Source of the DNA: Macrolepiota albuminosa
Lineage: Eukaryota; Basidiomycota; Agaricomycetes; Agaricales; Agaricaceae
Length of the DNA stretch: 64,000 nt
NCBI GenBank assembly: GCA_027475525.1
Contig: JAMWFC010000117.1
Location: forward strand, 1,164,183-1,228,182
Direction of reading: 5' to 3'
A model generated the notes under the pieces. That model made no database searches and was not told the DNA's origin. It saw only the letters and a program-made list of their open reading frames with translations. Made by a program: the position numbers and the translations under genes. This document shows, piece by piece, positions 1 through 13,102 of this stretch. How positions within the stretch are numbered: the first letter of the stretch is position 1; every line of letters begins with the position of its first letter.

Positions 1-269
1 ACTAGACAGTGCTATTCTAGACGAACATCATTTCGAGCCTCGGGTAGCTAGATAAGATAAGATTATCTCGACGAGAAACTGAAAGACTCGCGCACGTGAC
101 GCCAACAGCCTGTCAGTGTTTATCCGCAGATTAAGTGCTGTCCTACTTCTACGCTAGATATGTTGATACACAAAAAATGAGGGACAATTAGCTAGGATGG
201 AGCTAATGCCAGGTATACAAAGTGAAGGATGTGCCGATGTATAAAATATGTGATAACGATATACTATCA

Positions 270-3200
270 TTAGATAGTCTTGCAAATGGAACAATCAAAA
301 GTGTCAAGGTTGATTTGGTTCCGGAAGATAACAGCTGCAAATGGATCTGAGCACTGAGTATATAGGTATGGGAAGGGAAAAGACTTACGCAAGACAATCA
401 ATGCTGCAAGAAGGGCAACTATTACGATATAAACGATAGTGTACTTGATGACCTGAATGAAAAGCAAGAGATAAGCTAGGATCAAGACCGAAAGTAATGG
501 ACATACAATCAACCGTCTTTGCCTTTTTTGCTTAGTAGAGAAGAGGGGGGCACGAATTTGCTTCGACGGACGAAGCCAGACTACGGACAACGTTTCAGTG
601 GACATTCAACGGCAGAGAAGAGGGGGGCACGAATTTGCTTCGACGGACGAAGCCAGACTACGGACAACGTTTCAGTGGACATTCAACGGCGTTAGTGATA
701 CAACACTTACACAACATCGTCGAATGTAACCTGTTAATATAAGGAATGAGGATTGGAGGAGTGAGGATAACCAAGAGAATGTGGGCGATGAGGAGGTCAG
801 ACCCCCAAAGAGACATTTCAACAATTTTGACAATAAATTCACGGGCAGGCTGGGAGATAGCCGAAGTCCCTAAACCTCTTCCATACCACTTGCCTGTCCA
901 CCAAGCACGATTTGTTTCATCGTGTTTGTACTCACGAGTCAAGAAGACAGCAATGAGTATCTTCTGAATGGCCCTTTGGATGGCGATAATCGCGATAACT
1001 CCCAGAACTGCACGCGAAGCATCCCAAAGCTCGAGGAACCACTACAGAAGATTGAGTCGGTCATGTTGTTATAAATGAAAAAATCAACGTACGAAGAACT
1101 CAAAGAACGCCACGAGACCAATGAGACATAACAAGTGACCCAAAGTCGCCATGACTGAACCGAATTTTGTCCAGTGTTCCATCATGGGACCGAGGAAGAG
1201 CGACACGAAGAATAAGCTCATGAGGACGGCCGCATTCCAGACCACTGGCCCAACGGCAATGACAGCGATGCGGATGAGAGGAGCTGGAGGTAAGTTGCCA
1301 CTGGCGTCACGGAATGACTTGACGAACATGTACGCGACGGTGAAAAGGGCTGCAATGAAGATTGGCCAAATGATCTCGGAGAGGATCACTGTTCTCCATT
1401 TAGCTCGAGGAACATCTCCTGACAGTTTCTCGGACGGATGGCCCAGCTTTTTCTTCTTGTAACCAGTAATCATAGTTCGCGAGAGCCGACAGTACCCATA
1501 CCAGCTGCTGGCTTTAGTGCGGGAATTGCCACGCGACATCCATCGAAGGAATTCTCGGTAATCAATGATGAAATCAGCGTACGAAAATTGGTGAGGATTG
1601 AATAAGAAAGGTGCAATGCAAAGGGACAGAACCGAAAACCAGAAGTAGATTAAATGGGGTATCCAGAGCGCCAAGGTGGCATAGAGAAGGAGTAGAAGAT
1701 TTCTCATGCCCAAATAGATACTGGGCCCGGCAAATCGTGAGTAAAGAATGCTGAAGCTGATGCGAGTTGTTGCAAAGCCGCGTCCGGTAGCAATGTATCG
1801 AGCACCACCGAACGACAAGTTACTGAGTATGGATTGTGAGTAGATTTGAGTTGAGAACACTTCAAAGATGGGTGAAAGCGAGAGGAAATGCTTAGCAAGC
1901 CGGAGTAACGCTTTGCCAGTTCCACGTTCGGTGAGTTCTATCATGGTATATTGAGAAAGATCCGCAGTAATAAAAAAACGCCCATTACCTTGCAAGAACA
2001 ATGGCAAGAAAGCAATGAAGAAAACCAAGAAGATAGATACAATACAGCGTATGATCCAGTCAAAGACAGGAATAAGGTTATAGCAGCCTGGCTGCCCACC
2101 AATGACGTTACCCTGAGAGTCCACCTTGCAGATTGACAACTGCTTGTTGAGCGTGCCAATGAACAGCACTAGGAAAATGTATCAATTCACCCATACTTCA
2201 AGATGTAAGAGAAACAAATACGAACGAGTGACCATGAAAACTTGGATAGAATAGATGACCAGGATGTTGTTAATGTGGAAACCAGGATGGCCATAGTAAA
2301 AGGTCAGGAAGCGATCGATGGGGAGCTGTGTGCCTAGGTAATAATATTCGCGACTGAGCATCTGTTCACCCATACCCGTTCCAATCTTCGTCTGGAAGTT
2401 CAGGATCGTACCAAAACCAAGATCGCGTCCTTTTCCACACTGGTAGTACTCAGAGTGTTTGATACGGCCACCGCGCCCGAACGCATTCATGCCAGCAAAG
2501 ATATCTTCATTCAGCACTGGTAGTACTCAGAGTGTTTGATACGGCCACCGCGCCCGAACGCATTCATGCCAGCAAAGATATCTTCATTCAGGTGCAGACC
2601 TTCTGTGCTTTCGATACTCCGCCGCGTGTATTCATGAATGTTGCATTGAGGAAATCAGGGTGTCCATAATGCAGCTTGCCTCCAATCCAGGCCAACGCAC
2701 GCGCAGTCATCGTTCCAAAAGTCTGCTCCTTTCCAGCTGCAATATCACCAAGTACACCTATATTTTCTGAAAAAATATATTCACGCGTGCCAACAATGGC
2801 GACAGGTGAGCGCTGGAACTCCTTGTGGCCCCATTGAGCGTACGGGCTTTGACTTGACATGGAATACTCCTCAAACTCGCCAAGAATATTGCGAATCTTC
2901 AAGCACTCCTCGAGGTAATTATCCTGATTCGCATCGATAAGCTGGAGATACTCGCCGCGGTAGAAGATAATAGCGTGATTCTGGTTATCTGACTTCCCGT
3001 CTCCAAGAATGGGATTACCGGGCAGTTCGACGCGGAACTTGGGTTGCCTTTTCCCAGTTTTCTCGTCAAATTCTGAGTGACCGTCAATCAAAGCAGAGAA
3101 CAAGCGTGCCTCGCCACCCTTGGGCCCGGGCTCTTCATCAAGATAGGCAATCTGTAAATCAGGATACGCCCGCAAGAGAAACTCTGCATTCTCCTGTTCC

Positions 3201-6182
3201 TCTTTGTTGAATTTGGAGAAACGCTGCATTGAAACGGTGAACTTGAACTTCCTACGAGCCATCCGCTCGAGTTCGCGTTCCAAACGTTCCGTATTGCCTC
3301 CAAAGGTTTGAACAATATCCGGATTTTCCACGCGGTACAGAAGTTTAATGGCCTTGGAGTAGTTCATCATGCCTGACACCGTGCGATACAGAGTCTGTGC
3401 ACGTAGAGAAGCCCAAATACGTGTGCGAAGAGTATATTCCGGGGAAGACGTTTTGAAACCGATGCAGTAAAACGGCAGATCGTCAATCTTCTTTTCATTC
3501 GGGGAGTTCACAGCACCATCCATCGCGTCAGTCTCCTCGGCCAAGATTTTGGTGTCCTTAACGAAATTGTCCCACTCAACTGGATGTAGCTGCTTGAGAT
3601 ATTCGAGAAGGGTGACCCGAGTATTCTGGTCTTCCTCGCGAATGATCTCCCGTAAGCTCAGTAAAATCTTCTCAGAGTAATGCGGAACAAGAACAGTAAA
3701 GGTGGGCATGGCATCAACCGGCAAAGGCTCAGGGAAGGATGTCGTCAGGGACGAGGCAAAAAACGAAATGCGACGTTCAGCTTCGCCACCTGCAGGAAAG
3801 AAATTCCCCTTGAAGCCGTTTCCTTCCTGGTTGGTAAAGAACGGTGGCGCGCGGAGGACCCGACGTCCATCCTGGCCGTCAACCTGGTGATAAAGAAGGC
3901 GCTGGACATGGTCAATGGACAGGAGATGTTCCCTGTACATTGAAATGATGACAGCATTCCAGATTTGGGAAACTAAAACCTAGGAAAGGGATCCATATTA
4001 CTGAATTAACCGTTCTGCAGAAATTATTTTACCTTTGGCTTGTACTTGATCTCCATCTCTGCTGTTGCCATCAACTTGGCATAGATCCGTTTTGGTAGGC
4101 GGGTGTATATGTCCTTCCATGGGGTCCAAATGGACAGTCCCAGAGCAAAGGAACGACCAATGCTAAATATGACAATCCAAATGATGTACCACAAGTACGT
4201 GTCCAAGAAGAACAACACAAGATCCATGACATACATGATTGCCAGAGTGAAAGGAACATGGTTTGAGCAGAGCACTGTTCCAAAGATTTTATCACCGCAA
4301 CCCTGGACCTTCATCCTTGCCATGACTGCAATGGGACTACTGAACGACAAAGTCAAAAAGAAGTATGACTCTGTGAACTTGCATCCAAAGATAAGCAGCC
4401 ATAGGAAGATGGACGCCGTCCGTGCAGACTTGGGTAACGACGGGTATGACGCTGTAAAGGTCTGCGAAGCCATGTATTTACGCGCTTTACCAGCCACACG
4501 ATCTCCAAACATACGACCTGAGGGAATGATACCAAAAACAAGGGTGACGACAACAGATATGAAGAATTGGATGACACCGATGATGAGGGGTACCTGGGAG
4601 TTACCAGGTCGGCCATCAACGATGGCAACGTAGAATGTGGGACCACCGGTGAGGGCGAGGATCACGAGAAGGAAAATAAAACGAGTGGTTAGATGGGAAG
4701 CGTTGTTCCAAGTCGTTGGAATGTATGAAAACTCGGCGACGGTAGCAAGCAGCATGATTACTGTGGACACGACACCACCTAGGGCGACTGCCGACCAGGT
4801 CATTGGTGCAGAAGGGCTGGAAGCATTCTTCGGGGCATAAATCTTGGGTGAATTGAACGCAGTGTAAAAGTAGTAGACGGATATATGGAGGATCCAAATC
4901 CGGTTGAAGTTGACGAGGAGATGAGCAAGAGACCGCTTTTCAAAATAGGTCTTGAAAAATGTTCGGCTCCAATCAATGCGGCTTAACTTCATAAACCGCT
5001 GTGCTGGAGGCACATCAACGAGACGAGACTAGAAGAATATGAGGTCAAAGGGACGGATGGTAGACAAAGGTTACGCACATTGTCAGATAGTACAATTCTC
5101 GCCAATCCTTCTGGGTACCAGAAAAGCTGGTTGATGTCATCGTAACCAATGATTTGGTCATGATCCTTCTCCTTCCTTACAAACTTGCCATCCTGAACTT
5201 CGTACCCTTGATCACGCATGAAATTGTACAACGGCTTCACGACTGTGGTGAGATACAAGCCCTCTGCGACAGGATCAATGCGGTTCTGGCATTCTGGGCT
5301 GCGATAGTAGTCATCGGCGCACTTGAAGATGAAACAAAGACACTCTGGGACGAAACGAACATTGCCTGCCTCGCCCCAACAAAGGAGGTAGAGGGCTATC
5401 TGGCGTAGACGGTCATACTGACTCATATTGTTCATGGCATTCCTCCAGCGGTTGAGGGCATTGTCGAGAGACTTGTTCCCACCAGATTTCGGACCTTTGA
5501 CACTCTTAAGGCGCTGGAGGCCTGGGTTTTGAGATTGACCGACGGCATCGTCGAGGTTAAGCTGGGCAGCAAAGTACCACTTGCGGTAGTTGGCATGTTG
5601 GCCGCCGATATAATCAGCATGAAGAGTAAGGAGGGCCTGATTAGCGCTCATGCGGGAAGCCCGGGAGTCGAGGAGGTGCATTGTGAAGTCGAACTAACAA
5701 AAAGACGGATTAGGTAAATGAATTGAAATGAATAAGAACACACACCATGTTGCGCATTGAGTCGCGCTGGAAACCAAACTTCTGGGTAAGGTCAAGAAAG
5801 ATGTCCTCTATTTCTTCGGTGGACATGGGCTTGTGTTGATCGGCAGCCCAGGCGGGGTAGGGTTCGTTGGAGCCAGCTCCAGGGTCGGCAAAAGGAGATA
5901 TACTTGGAACGCTGGCATGAGAGTCGACGGAGGAAGCGTAGCGGCCGGGGCCAAAGTCTGATTCAGAGGCTGGAGTAAAGATGAGTACGGAGAAAGAGGA
6001 GGATGAAGAGGTAACTGACAATTGCCGTGCTGCTGCTCGTAATAGGCTTGGCTGGAGGCGAGGCGTGTAGTGCTGGAATTGGGATTGGGGTAGTGGTCGC
6101 TGTGGTCGTCTTCGTACTGCCTGCGGTTGGCGAAAGGATTGCGAGGGTCGTTTGACAGACTGTAGCTGCCAGAGAAGGCCAT
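270..6182 (-). CDS. FKS1: 1,3-beta-D-glucan synthase catalytic subunit (FKS family, GT48)
   Basis: Integral plasma-membrane enzyme that polymerises UDP-glucose into 1,3-beta-glucan for the cell wall. The start is the ATG at 6182, giving an [20 protein letters not shown] amino end rich in polar residues. Exons follow at about 5710-6182, 4989-5681 (FKS N-terminal domain, [20 protein letters not shown]), 4024-5013 (first membrane block), 2182-3940 (catalytic loop with KGRDLGFG and [20 protein letters not shown]) and 1084-2169 plus small 3' exons (second membrane block). The last residues are FDCSICKTI, stop at 270. Hot-spot 1 reads [10 protein letters not shown] and hot-spot 2 DWIIRCIV, see findings. 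Two 77-bp joins (537-690 and 2438-2591) interrupt the model; the first falls at the last intron/exon edge, and near the second one base is missing so that KGLHLNED is out of frame. With these corrected the gene looks intact. It shares a short promoter with the divergent gene at 6289. Confidence 0.96.
537..690. repeat. Exact 77-bp tandem duplication (copies 537-613, 614-690)
   Basis: Both copies are identical over 77 bases. The join lies at an intron/exon edge near the 3' end of the glucan synthase. Using a single copy restores the reading [20 protein letters not shown] across the exon. Probably an unmerged assembly overlap. Confidence 0.97.
2438..2591. repeat. Exact 77-bp tandem duplication (copies 2438-2514, 2515-2591)
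   Basis: Perfect direct repeat inside a conserved glucan synthase exon; it duplicates codons of [16 protein letters not shown] and shifts the frame. About nine bases to the right of copy two a base is missing: GGTCTGCAC (Gly-Leu-His) is preceded by one base too few to follow KAQK. Assembly join. Confidence 0.97.
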
Positions 6183-6288
6183 TAGAGAAAGAGGAAAGTA
6201 AATGAAAGATTGAGATGGCGAGGGTGGGAATTTCGTTGTGAAGCGGCAGTTGGACACGTGACGATATGATGCTGGACCACGTGAGGCA
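6183..6288. promoter_or_regulatory. Divergent promoter FKS / leucine-rich gene with two CACGTG boxes
   Basis: The 106 bp between the two start codons contains CACGTG at 6255-6260 and 6278-6283, 23 bp apart. The motif is the core site of bHLH factors of the Cbf1/Pho4/USF type. Function here is inferred from position only. Confidence 0.5.
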
Positions 6289-7940
6289 ATGATACCGCCG
6301 CTGAGCTGGCTGTGTCTGGGTGTCGCGGCGCGGTATGCTGGGCGCGTCGCAATTGAAGTCCGGCTGCATTTTGACCCACAGCACGCTCGTCTCCTCCATG
6401 ACCTCGACCCGCTCCTCTGGGCAGCCCTTGTCCAGGTCTATGACGGCCTCCCCGACCACCTCCGCGACCTCTCCCTCTCTCTCGCAGACCCCCATCTTTC
6501 TCGTCTCCAGGAAATCCCCCACACGCCCCTCTTTTCCCTCATCACACTGCTCGACCTCCCTGCCTGCCCCCATCTAACAGACACCTCCATTGTCCACCTC
6601 GCCCCCCTCCATTCCCTCGTCGCCCTCGATGCAAGCGCAACCTCCCTCTCCTCGTACGCAATCAAGGTCCTCGCCGGCACACTTCTTTGGGTAGACGATG
6701 GTCCCCAGCGACGTGGCCCCTGGCCTCTCCGTATCCTCCGACTTAGATTCTGCGACAAAATCGATGATTCAGTCTACTCGCACCTCGCCAAGTTTCCTCT
6801 TCTCACTGTAATAGGTGGTTCTCTCGCGCGTGTTATGCAGACTGTTATTCATTGCTCCTAGACCTCAGAGGAACCAAATGCCGCCCGCCCAAAAATGACT
6901 TCAAACCCTCTTCACGATCAGAGTTCTTTCACCCCGCACCACTCGCTGCAGCAGTTGACGCCCTCGAAGGAGCAAATTTATACACGTCACAAAATGTCTT
7001 TCGTCTCCTTATCAACAGCTTAAAGCCCTCGACACCGACCGACACCGACATCATGGACAAACCCACAGCTTCGCACACGGTCGTGTCGCAGGGCCCAACG
7101 CGCCAACTTGAATTGAATTCAGATATCATCTCGCTAGAGTCTACCCCCAGTATGTTTTACAGCCAACAGTCGTCACGCCCTTTCCGGCCCATCAAATATG
7201 ATTTGGTCAATGACTACAGGGCCACTACCTACTACAAGTGGGCACACCTAGAAATTATTGCTAGACCTGCCGGCTTCCATGACTCGGAGTTGGCTCTTTA
7301 TCGAACCCCTCCTCCATGGATAACCTTGGAAGAACGCAGCACTTCTCTGCTGAACCAAATGAACGCACGACGCTCGACCAAAGGTGAGGCCGTGACCCAC
7401 GTGGCCTCAATCAACCGCACAGAGAGGATCTTCCAGATTAACCAAGGACGGATCGACGCGCTGCGGGAGAGTGCTAGTGCCAGGCGTAGGTCTGAGGGAC
7501 ATGTCTCGAGTGTTACTTCAGAGTCTAGACAGGCGCCAGGTGTGCAAGGCAAGAATCCATTTCGGCGGTACTCTGTATCCGGTGCTGTGAGAAATCCAGA
7601 TGGAATGAAGCCCATCTCGGCTGTCGAGGTTCCTAAACTTCCGTCGAATTTAAAGTCGGGTGTGCATGTGAATAAACATATGTGCTCAATTGCGGAAGCT
7701 AAATCTAGTTCAAATGTGGGACCATCTTCCAAACCTGCCGTCTTTCATAGCACTTGGTCTGGCCATAGTGACTCACCACCTGGGACATCAACGCAACGCA
7801 TACCGTCAATTGACAGCCCCAGAACGAATGTGAAAAGATCTAGACTGGATAGTGAGTCTGCATTGAGTGATACAGGGGAGAAGAGATCGAGCGTGCAAGC
7901 CAAAAAAGGTTTTGATTGGAATGCGTGGGGCACGAAGTAA
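6289..7940 (+). CDS. Leucine-rich-repeat-like protein of unknown function
   Basis: Two exons, 6289-6814 and 6862-7940, joined across a 47-bp GT-AG intron so that the reading is FPLLTVIDLRGTKC; predicted length 534 aa. The first third carries irregular leucine-rich repeats ([40 protein letters not shown]) like those of F-box/LRR proteins, but I see no F-box. The last 350 residues are mostly polar and probably disordered, ending in a basic stretch [12 protein letters not shown]. No catalytic motif is visible. It is divergent from the glucan synthase and precedes the PTC7-like gene on the same strand. I do not recognise a named family; an LRR-based protein-interaction role is only an inference. 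Confidence 0.75.
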
Positions 7941-8052
7941 GTACTTAGTACTTAGAGATTATGGTGGTTGGTGATTATGTACGCGAAGGTCATGTGATGA
8001 TCGATTTTGAGCACACGTCCGCTGTGAGGCGCGCGCCAGCAGACAGCTTTCT

Positions 8053-9620
8053 ATGCCCCTCCACTATGCCTGCGCCCCGGCAATGGCGCGCGCCATCCTC
8101 CGCAAATCTTTCCGCTCCAAGCGGGCCATGTCCTCAGCACCACTCCGCCCTTACAAATTCCACATTGGCGCTAGTTGGGCAGGCAAGAACATTGCCATGC
8201 GCCAAGGCCGCAAAGCGCCCTCTTTTCCGCCACACAGCGACATTGGTATGTGGCGAGACCATACCCTTTCTAGACCCAAGGCGGTCAATAGCACGTCCGC
8301 AGGCCAGGACTTTCTGTTTGTGCAAACTGTGTGTGTCCTTTTACCTGTCCAATTATAATCGGCACTCACGTCACTTTATTCAGATGCGAAATAACTCAGT
8401 ACGAATCCTGTCTTTATTGTCTCTTCGTAACGCTTGACTTTCTTTAGGGCGTCGCGTTCGGCGTCGCAGACGGCGTTGGAGGGTGGGCGGAATCCGGAGT
8501 TGACCCTTCATTGTTCTCTCAGGCGCTCATGTTCCATGCGCACCGTTACTCGCGCAATGCATGGGCAGGAGAGCCTGAAATTGACCCCACACTGGACTAT
8601 GAAGAGCGTGAAGAGGTCGAGGGTTGGGAGATGACGCCCCAGGAGTGTCTTGACCTCGCGTACGGAGGAGTTTTGCGGGAGAAGTTTGTACAAGCTGGTA
8701 CATGCTCCAGTTCATCGAATGGCGCTGTGCTGATGTTATAGAGTTTAGGGGCCAGTACAGCATGCCTCATATCCCTGAATGCATCTTCCGGAGTGTTGCG
8801 CTCTGCCAAGTTCGTCTTTCCTTCAAAGTCCCGTGTTTTCCTATATACTAACCCTGTTGTTTCTACCAGTCTTGGTGACAGCGGCTTTATAGTCATTCGA
8901 TCCAATTCGATACTTTACCGACAGCGTCCTCAAACTCACTTCTTCAATTGCCCAAAGTTCGTACACTATAGCTCAGACCCGAGAATTAGCCCACATTGAC
9001 AGAACTACCTGCCTTTCAGACAACTGACGAAATTACCGACATCGACATTACGCCGCTTCTCACGAGCATGCATGGACAGCCCGAGCGAGGCTGAGACGTA
9101 TCGTGTCAAACTCGGGGATGGGGATATTGTCATTGCATATGTATGTTATCAAACACCTTGCTTGGTCTAGCCTGGAGTTCATCAACCTCTATGTAGACCG
9201 ATGGTTTGGCTGACAATGTCTTTGTGTCGGAGGTGGTTCAGATTTGCGCGCTTGTTGCTCGCAGAGGCGGCCCAGAGGATGAGCAAGTACAGATGATCGC
9301 AGATCGCCTGGTGGATTACGCAAGGCTCTGTATGTATAGTACTGTACGAGTCAGCCCCTTTGAAAGTGCGTTCCGTCATTGCGATTCCAAACTTTGATTT
9401 TACATCCAATTCGTCATAGGGGACGCTGCACGACACGGCATGTATTTTTTGGGAGGGGTACGTAATTAAGTTGTATGTTTCCAACTCGCCTCTAACTCTT
9501 TTGTTCCCCTTTGCAGAAGCCAGATGAGTACGCGAGTCTATTCCTCATTTCATTTGCGTTGCTCACAATCCGCCGCACAGCGTTTCGGTGATCGTGGCCC
9601 TCGTTCGGGAGACAAACTGA
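8053..9620 (+). CDS. PTC7: PTC7-type mitochondrial protein phosphatase 2C
   Basis: Metal-dependent Ser/Thr phosphatase of the PTC7/PPTC7 group, which in yeast acts in mitochondria and affects coenzyme Q synthesis. Ten exons can be followed: 8053-8328, 8384-8398, 8448-8697, 8749-8809, 8870-8956, 9020-9140, 9197-9365, 9420-9457, 9517-9527 and 9581-9620. Spliced motifs are GVAFGVADGVGGWAESGVDP (first metal-binding Asp), GASTACLISLN, ANLGDSGFIVIRS, VIAYTDGLADNVF, VSPFERDAARHGMYFLGG and KPDDVSVIVALVRETN at the end. The amino end (MARAILRKSFRSKRAMSSAP) is basic and suits a mitochondrial presequence; an ATG at 8083 is an alternative start. Two exons are tiny, 15 and 11 nt. The 3' end converges on dipeptidyl peptidase III. 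Confidence 0.93.
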
Positions 9621-9781
9621 CAATCACTATTGATATTTACTTTATTTACGTGTTATTGACATACTGAGGACTTTTCATCTCGCACGATCTATTATTACCT
9701 ACGCACATTGCTATTCATGCACTCACTTCGTTGTCACTGCAACTCCTCTTGTATCATGCTTTAATTTCCAAGCCTTGTTTG

Positions 9782-12700
9782 TTACAGGTTCCTCTCGATA
9801 AAACTCTCGATCACGCCAGCAGGTGTGAGCGGGTACTCTTTCAGTACAGCTTCACCATCAATCAATTGAGTATTGGGCTGGACAAATATCTTGCGAGGCT
9901 GTTAGGAGAGATTTTAGACTCCTTGTTTGACATTAACTCATTAGGGTAGAAACGTACCAATTTCTTGCGTAGCACGAGGTTTCGAATATCACCTTCCCAA
10001 CCAGGGAGAGGCTTTGTGAGCTTATTGTAGAATTCGCGTGCCCCCGCACCGTCCGCTGTACTTTTGTAGACTTGCAGACTGACAAGCAACCTGCCAACAG
10101 CGTCCTTTCCTTCGTTCAGGACCTTTTTACGATCAACCTGTCATCAAGGTCATGACGAGTGAGGGACTTGAAACGTCACAACATACCCGGACATATAGAT
10201 TCTCTAACTGTCCGTCAGCACCACGAACTTCCTCAAGCCGTGCGATGCCTGAATTGATCAGGTGTTGCGTGATTCCGAGCCTAAAGACGACATTAACATC
10301 CTATCGAGGAACTGAGCCCCATTACGCCCTCACCGAGCTTGCATATGTGCCTGACCATGCTTCTGGGTTGCGGGATCATAGTACTCTAAAGCTCTGAGGC
10401 CCGCGCGCGCCATCAACAGGTAGGTGATATATTGGATCTCCTCGATCGCTTTCTCATCAGTATACTGTGGCAGATATCATTACTTTGAGCTGATTCAAAG
10501 TAGCGCAACGAGAAATGGTCAACTCAACGTTGAACACTTTGAGAATATCCCGATGTCCGACCACTATTCCACAAAGTTAAAAATTTCTCATATGTTGATA
10601 AAAAGGTTAATACTCACAGAACAGCGCAACAGTTTCAGCGCGACATTCTTCCATTGATGACGAGACTTCTCCGAGAACAGAACCAGGCGTCTGTCCCGGC
10701 TTATACCACGAAGTACTGCCTCTTGTCAGAGTAGCATTCGGGCTCCAAACACGAATAACTTACATATGTTTTCCAGTTAGGGGGTTAATCACCTGTTGAA
10801 ATTGGCTTGATTGGTATTCATAGAAGCTTGTTGAAAAAAAGAACCTTAGTTGGGTCGAAGTTTTTGGTACCATCAGCCTTTTCCTCGAAGAGTTTACCAG
10901 ATCCGTGCCCAAGCAGTTCGTGATTAGCAACTTGTAACTCGAAGGCACGACTATCCCATGCATTGTAGAGCTCAACATCATCCGGGTGAATAAAAGTCAA
11001 CTCTTCGTCTAATTGGAATAGTCACGTATGAGAACCATCAATGGAAAGCGGAAAGAAAACGAACTCGGAGCCTTGGCAGCAAGAATATTCTGTAGATGTC
11101 CATTGGAAGTCGAGGTTAATCAAGGTTGGCATCAAGTGGGGATAACTTACGGCGAGAGAGACATTCTTAAAGCCAGTTGTCTCACGAATGTCATAATAGT
11201 TCTGAGAAGGACTTCAGCTATAGACGTTTGTTTGGAATTCAGTAGACATACAGGGATCTGAATCAGGATGTCGTTTCAATGGGGTCAAAAGTAACTGTTG
11301 GCAGAAATGTGAACCCACGTTGATACCAGCAGGAATTCCTATGTTGTCAAGATGAAGAAGAATCGAATGCTCAGAACATAGATGACAGACATACCGCCAG
11401 TAGCAAAGGAAACTACCTCAAGAGCGGTAAAATCAGGCTTTCTAAATACGTCGACCTCAAAATCTTCACCCCATGGCAAGACTTTGATATATTCAGGAGC
11501 ATTGTTGACTAGAACTTCATACTTTGCGCTAAGTTGCTTGTTGACAATCGCAGTGAACCCTTGAAGGAAAAGTCAGGCTTCGTAGTCGAAAACAAAAGTG
11601 AAACTTTTGGTAGGACCTTCCCATTCGGCCCTGGCCCCGTAAGGGTCCACATAAGTTTCGATAAACTATTTGTTTGAGCTTTAAATAGGTTTACGTGCAA
11701 AACTACACTCACCCCAATATACGATTCGACTACAGGACCAACATCTCTGACCCAGTGCTTTGAAGCATCTTTGTGGTCCTGAATGGAGCCAGTTTCGAAC
11801 CTGTAAGAATGATAAATCCTTCACAAGATAAAAACAACTGAACGGCCTTCATACGATTTGATATAGCCTTCTATCATGGCAGTTTGATGTTCATTAGCTG
11901 CATACTTCTTTGCCTACGATGAACACTGAGACACTAAGGTGAACCTCCATGTGCTGAATAACCTACCTCTTGGAGGGCATTGACAACGCCTTGCAAAGGA
12001 CCAGAGAAGTCACCATATTCAATTTTCAAAGTTATCGTTGAGGACTTATGTTCAAGAGAATGTGTTGTCGATGGCTGAGATTTAGCCGAAGCAACCAGAA
12101 GAGTAAAATCACCAGGCCCGTTTTTTACGACACTGAAAAAGTGGATCAGTAATAGTCATTTGAACCATATAAACCAACCGTGTATTTAGAACGTCGATGC
12201 CGAGATTCTCGGCCGCTGCCTGAACAGCAACAACATCTTCGTCTGTGACTGGTTCCCCTAGATAGTAGTTGGATACATGTCCTAAGCTTCTTTTGCCAAT
12301 AAAGAGATCGGACTCTGGAACGAGTGCGTAGATATGTTCTTTTAGCTAGCACATCGAACAACGTCAATAATACGAGCAACTCGAAACGTGACGCCTTACA
12401 TGTGTCCATAGTTTCAAGGCTTGTTGAGAATTCTGAGAATGCTTGACTACAGCCTCAAACTTGTCTGCAGAAACTCGGGGTATTATCTTAGTGAACCCAA
12501 ACGTCTTAAAATTGACAAGGTTGCTTAAGACCTGGAGCACGATCAGAACATGATCAATACAGATGCTTGAATGACTTATTATTGAGGACTCACTTGAGAA
12601 GTGTATTCCAACAGATTGTCCCATTCCTCAGTTGAGACATCTGCTTGTTTCTGAAGAGTGGCGAGATCGACAAGGCGACCTTCTGAGGTACTGAAAGTCA

Positions 12701-13004
12701 AGATCAGGAGATCGTATAAACTTGATGCGTGAGGAGTCCATTGTCCTGGTTCAATCTCAGGTAGCTTGTTCCATAAACAACGTACGATCACACAAACCTT
12801 GAATGATTCTAGCACCGGCCCACGAGGCAAGATTTATGTAGTGCGCATATTTCTTTTCCGTCGAGCTACATGAAGAAAGGCGATGAGTCGTGTCTACTGG
12901 TAATCGAATATGTATGACCTCAGTTGTTGAAAAGATTTGGCAATGTCTAAGCTACACAGAGGAGCAGCACGGTCAGCCAGAAAGCGTTCTTGGGTATCGG
13001 ACAT
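9782..13004 (-). CDS. Dipeptidyl peptidase III (metallopeptidase family M49)
   Basis: Cytosolic zinc exopeptidase that removes dipeptides from the amino end of short peptides. Start at 13004 (MSDTQERFLADRAAPLCSLD). The family's zinc motif is present as HELLGH in VANHELLGHGSGKLFEEKAD (about 10900-10950), and the second motif as EECRAE in SSSMEECRAETVAL (about 10630-10660), so both zinc-ligand helices are intact. Other landmarks are YAHYINLASWAGARIIQ near the start, FGFTKIIPRVSADKFE, and GKDAVGRLLVSLQVYKSTAD near the end. The last exon encodes RKIFVQPNTQLIDGEAVLKE and ends with the stop at 9782-9784. The gene has many short introns. It is divergent from the FAD monooxygenase, with 98 bp between starts. 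Confidence 0.94.
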
Positions 13005-13102
13005 ATGCGTGATTGTTTGAATCGAAGTCGAGGACAAGTTGTCCAGATCGATTAGATATCCTCAGGAGCCGCTCAATCCCCGGTTAGGAATTTCGTCATA
13101 TC

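Noticed and set aside
1151..1462. Open frames antisense to large conserved exons, here and elsewhere
   Set aside because: They mirror well-supported coding exons on the other strand and show no recognisable protein features.
270..6182. Glucan synthase as a frameshifted pseudogene
   Set aside because: The breaks coincide with the two 77-bp joins and one nearby missing base; all other exons and motifs are intact.
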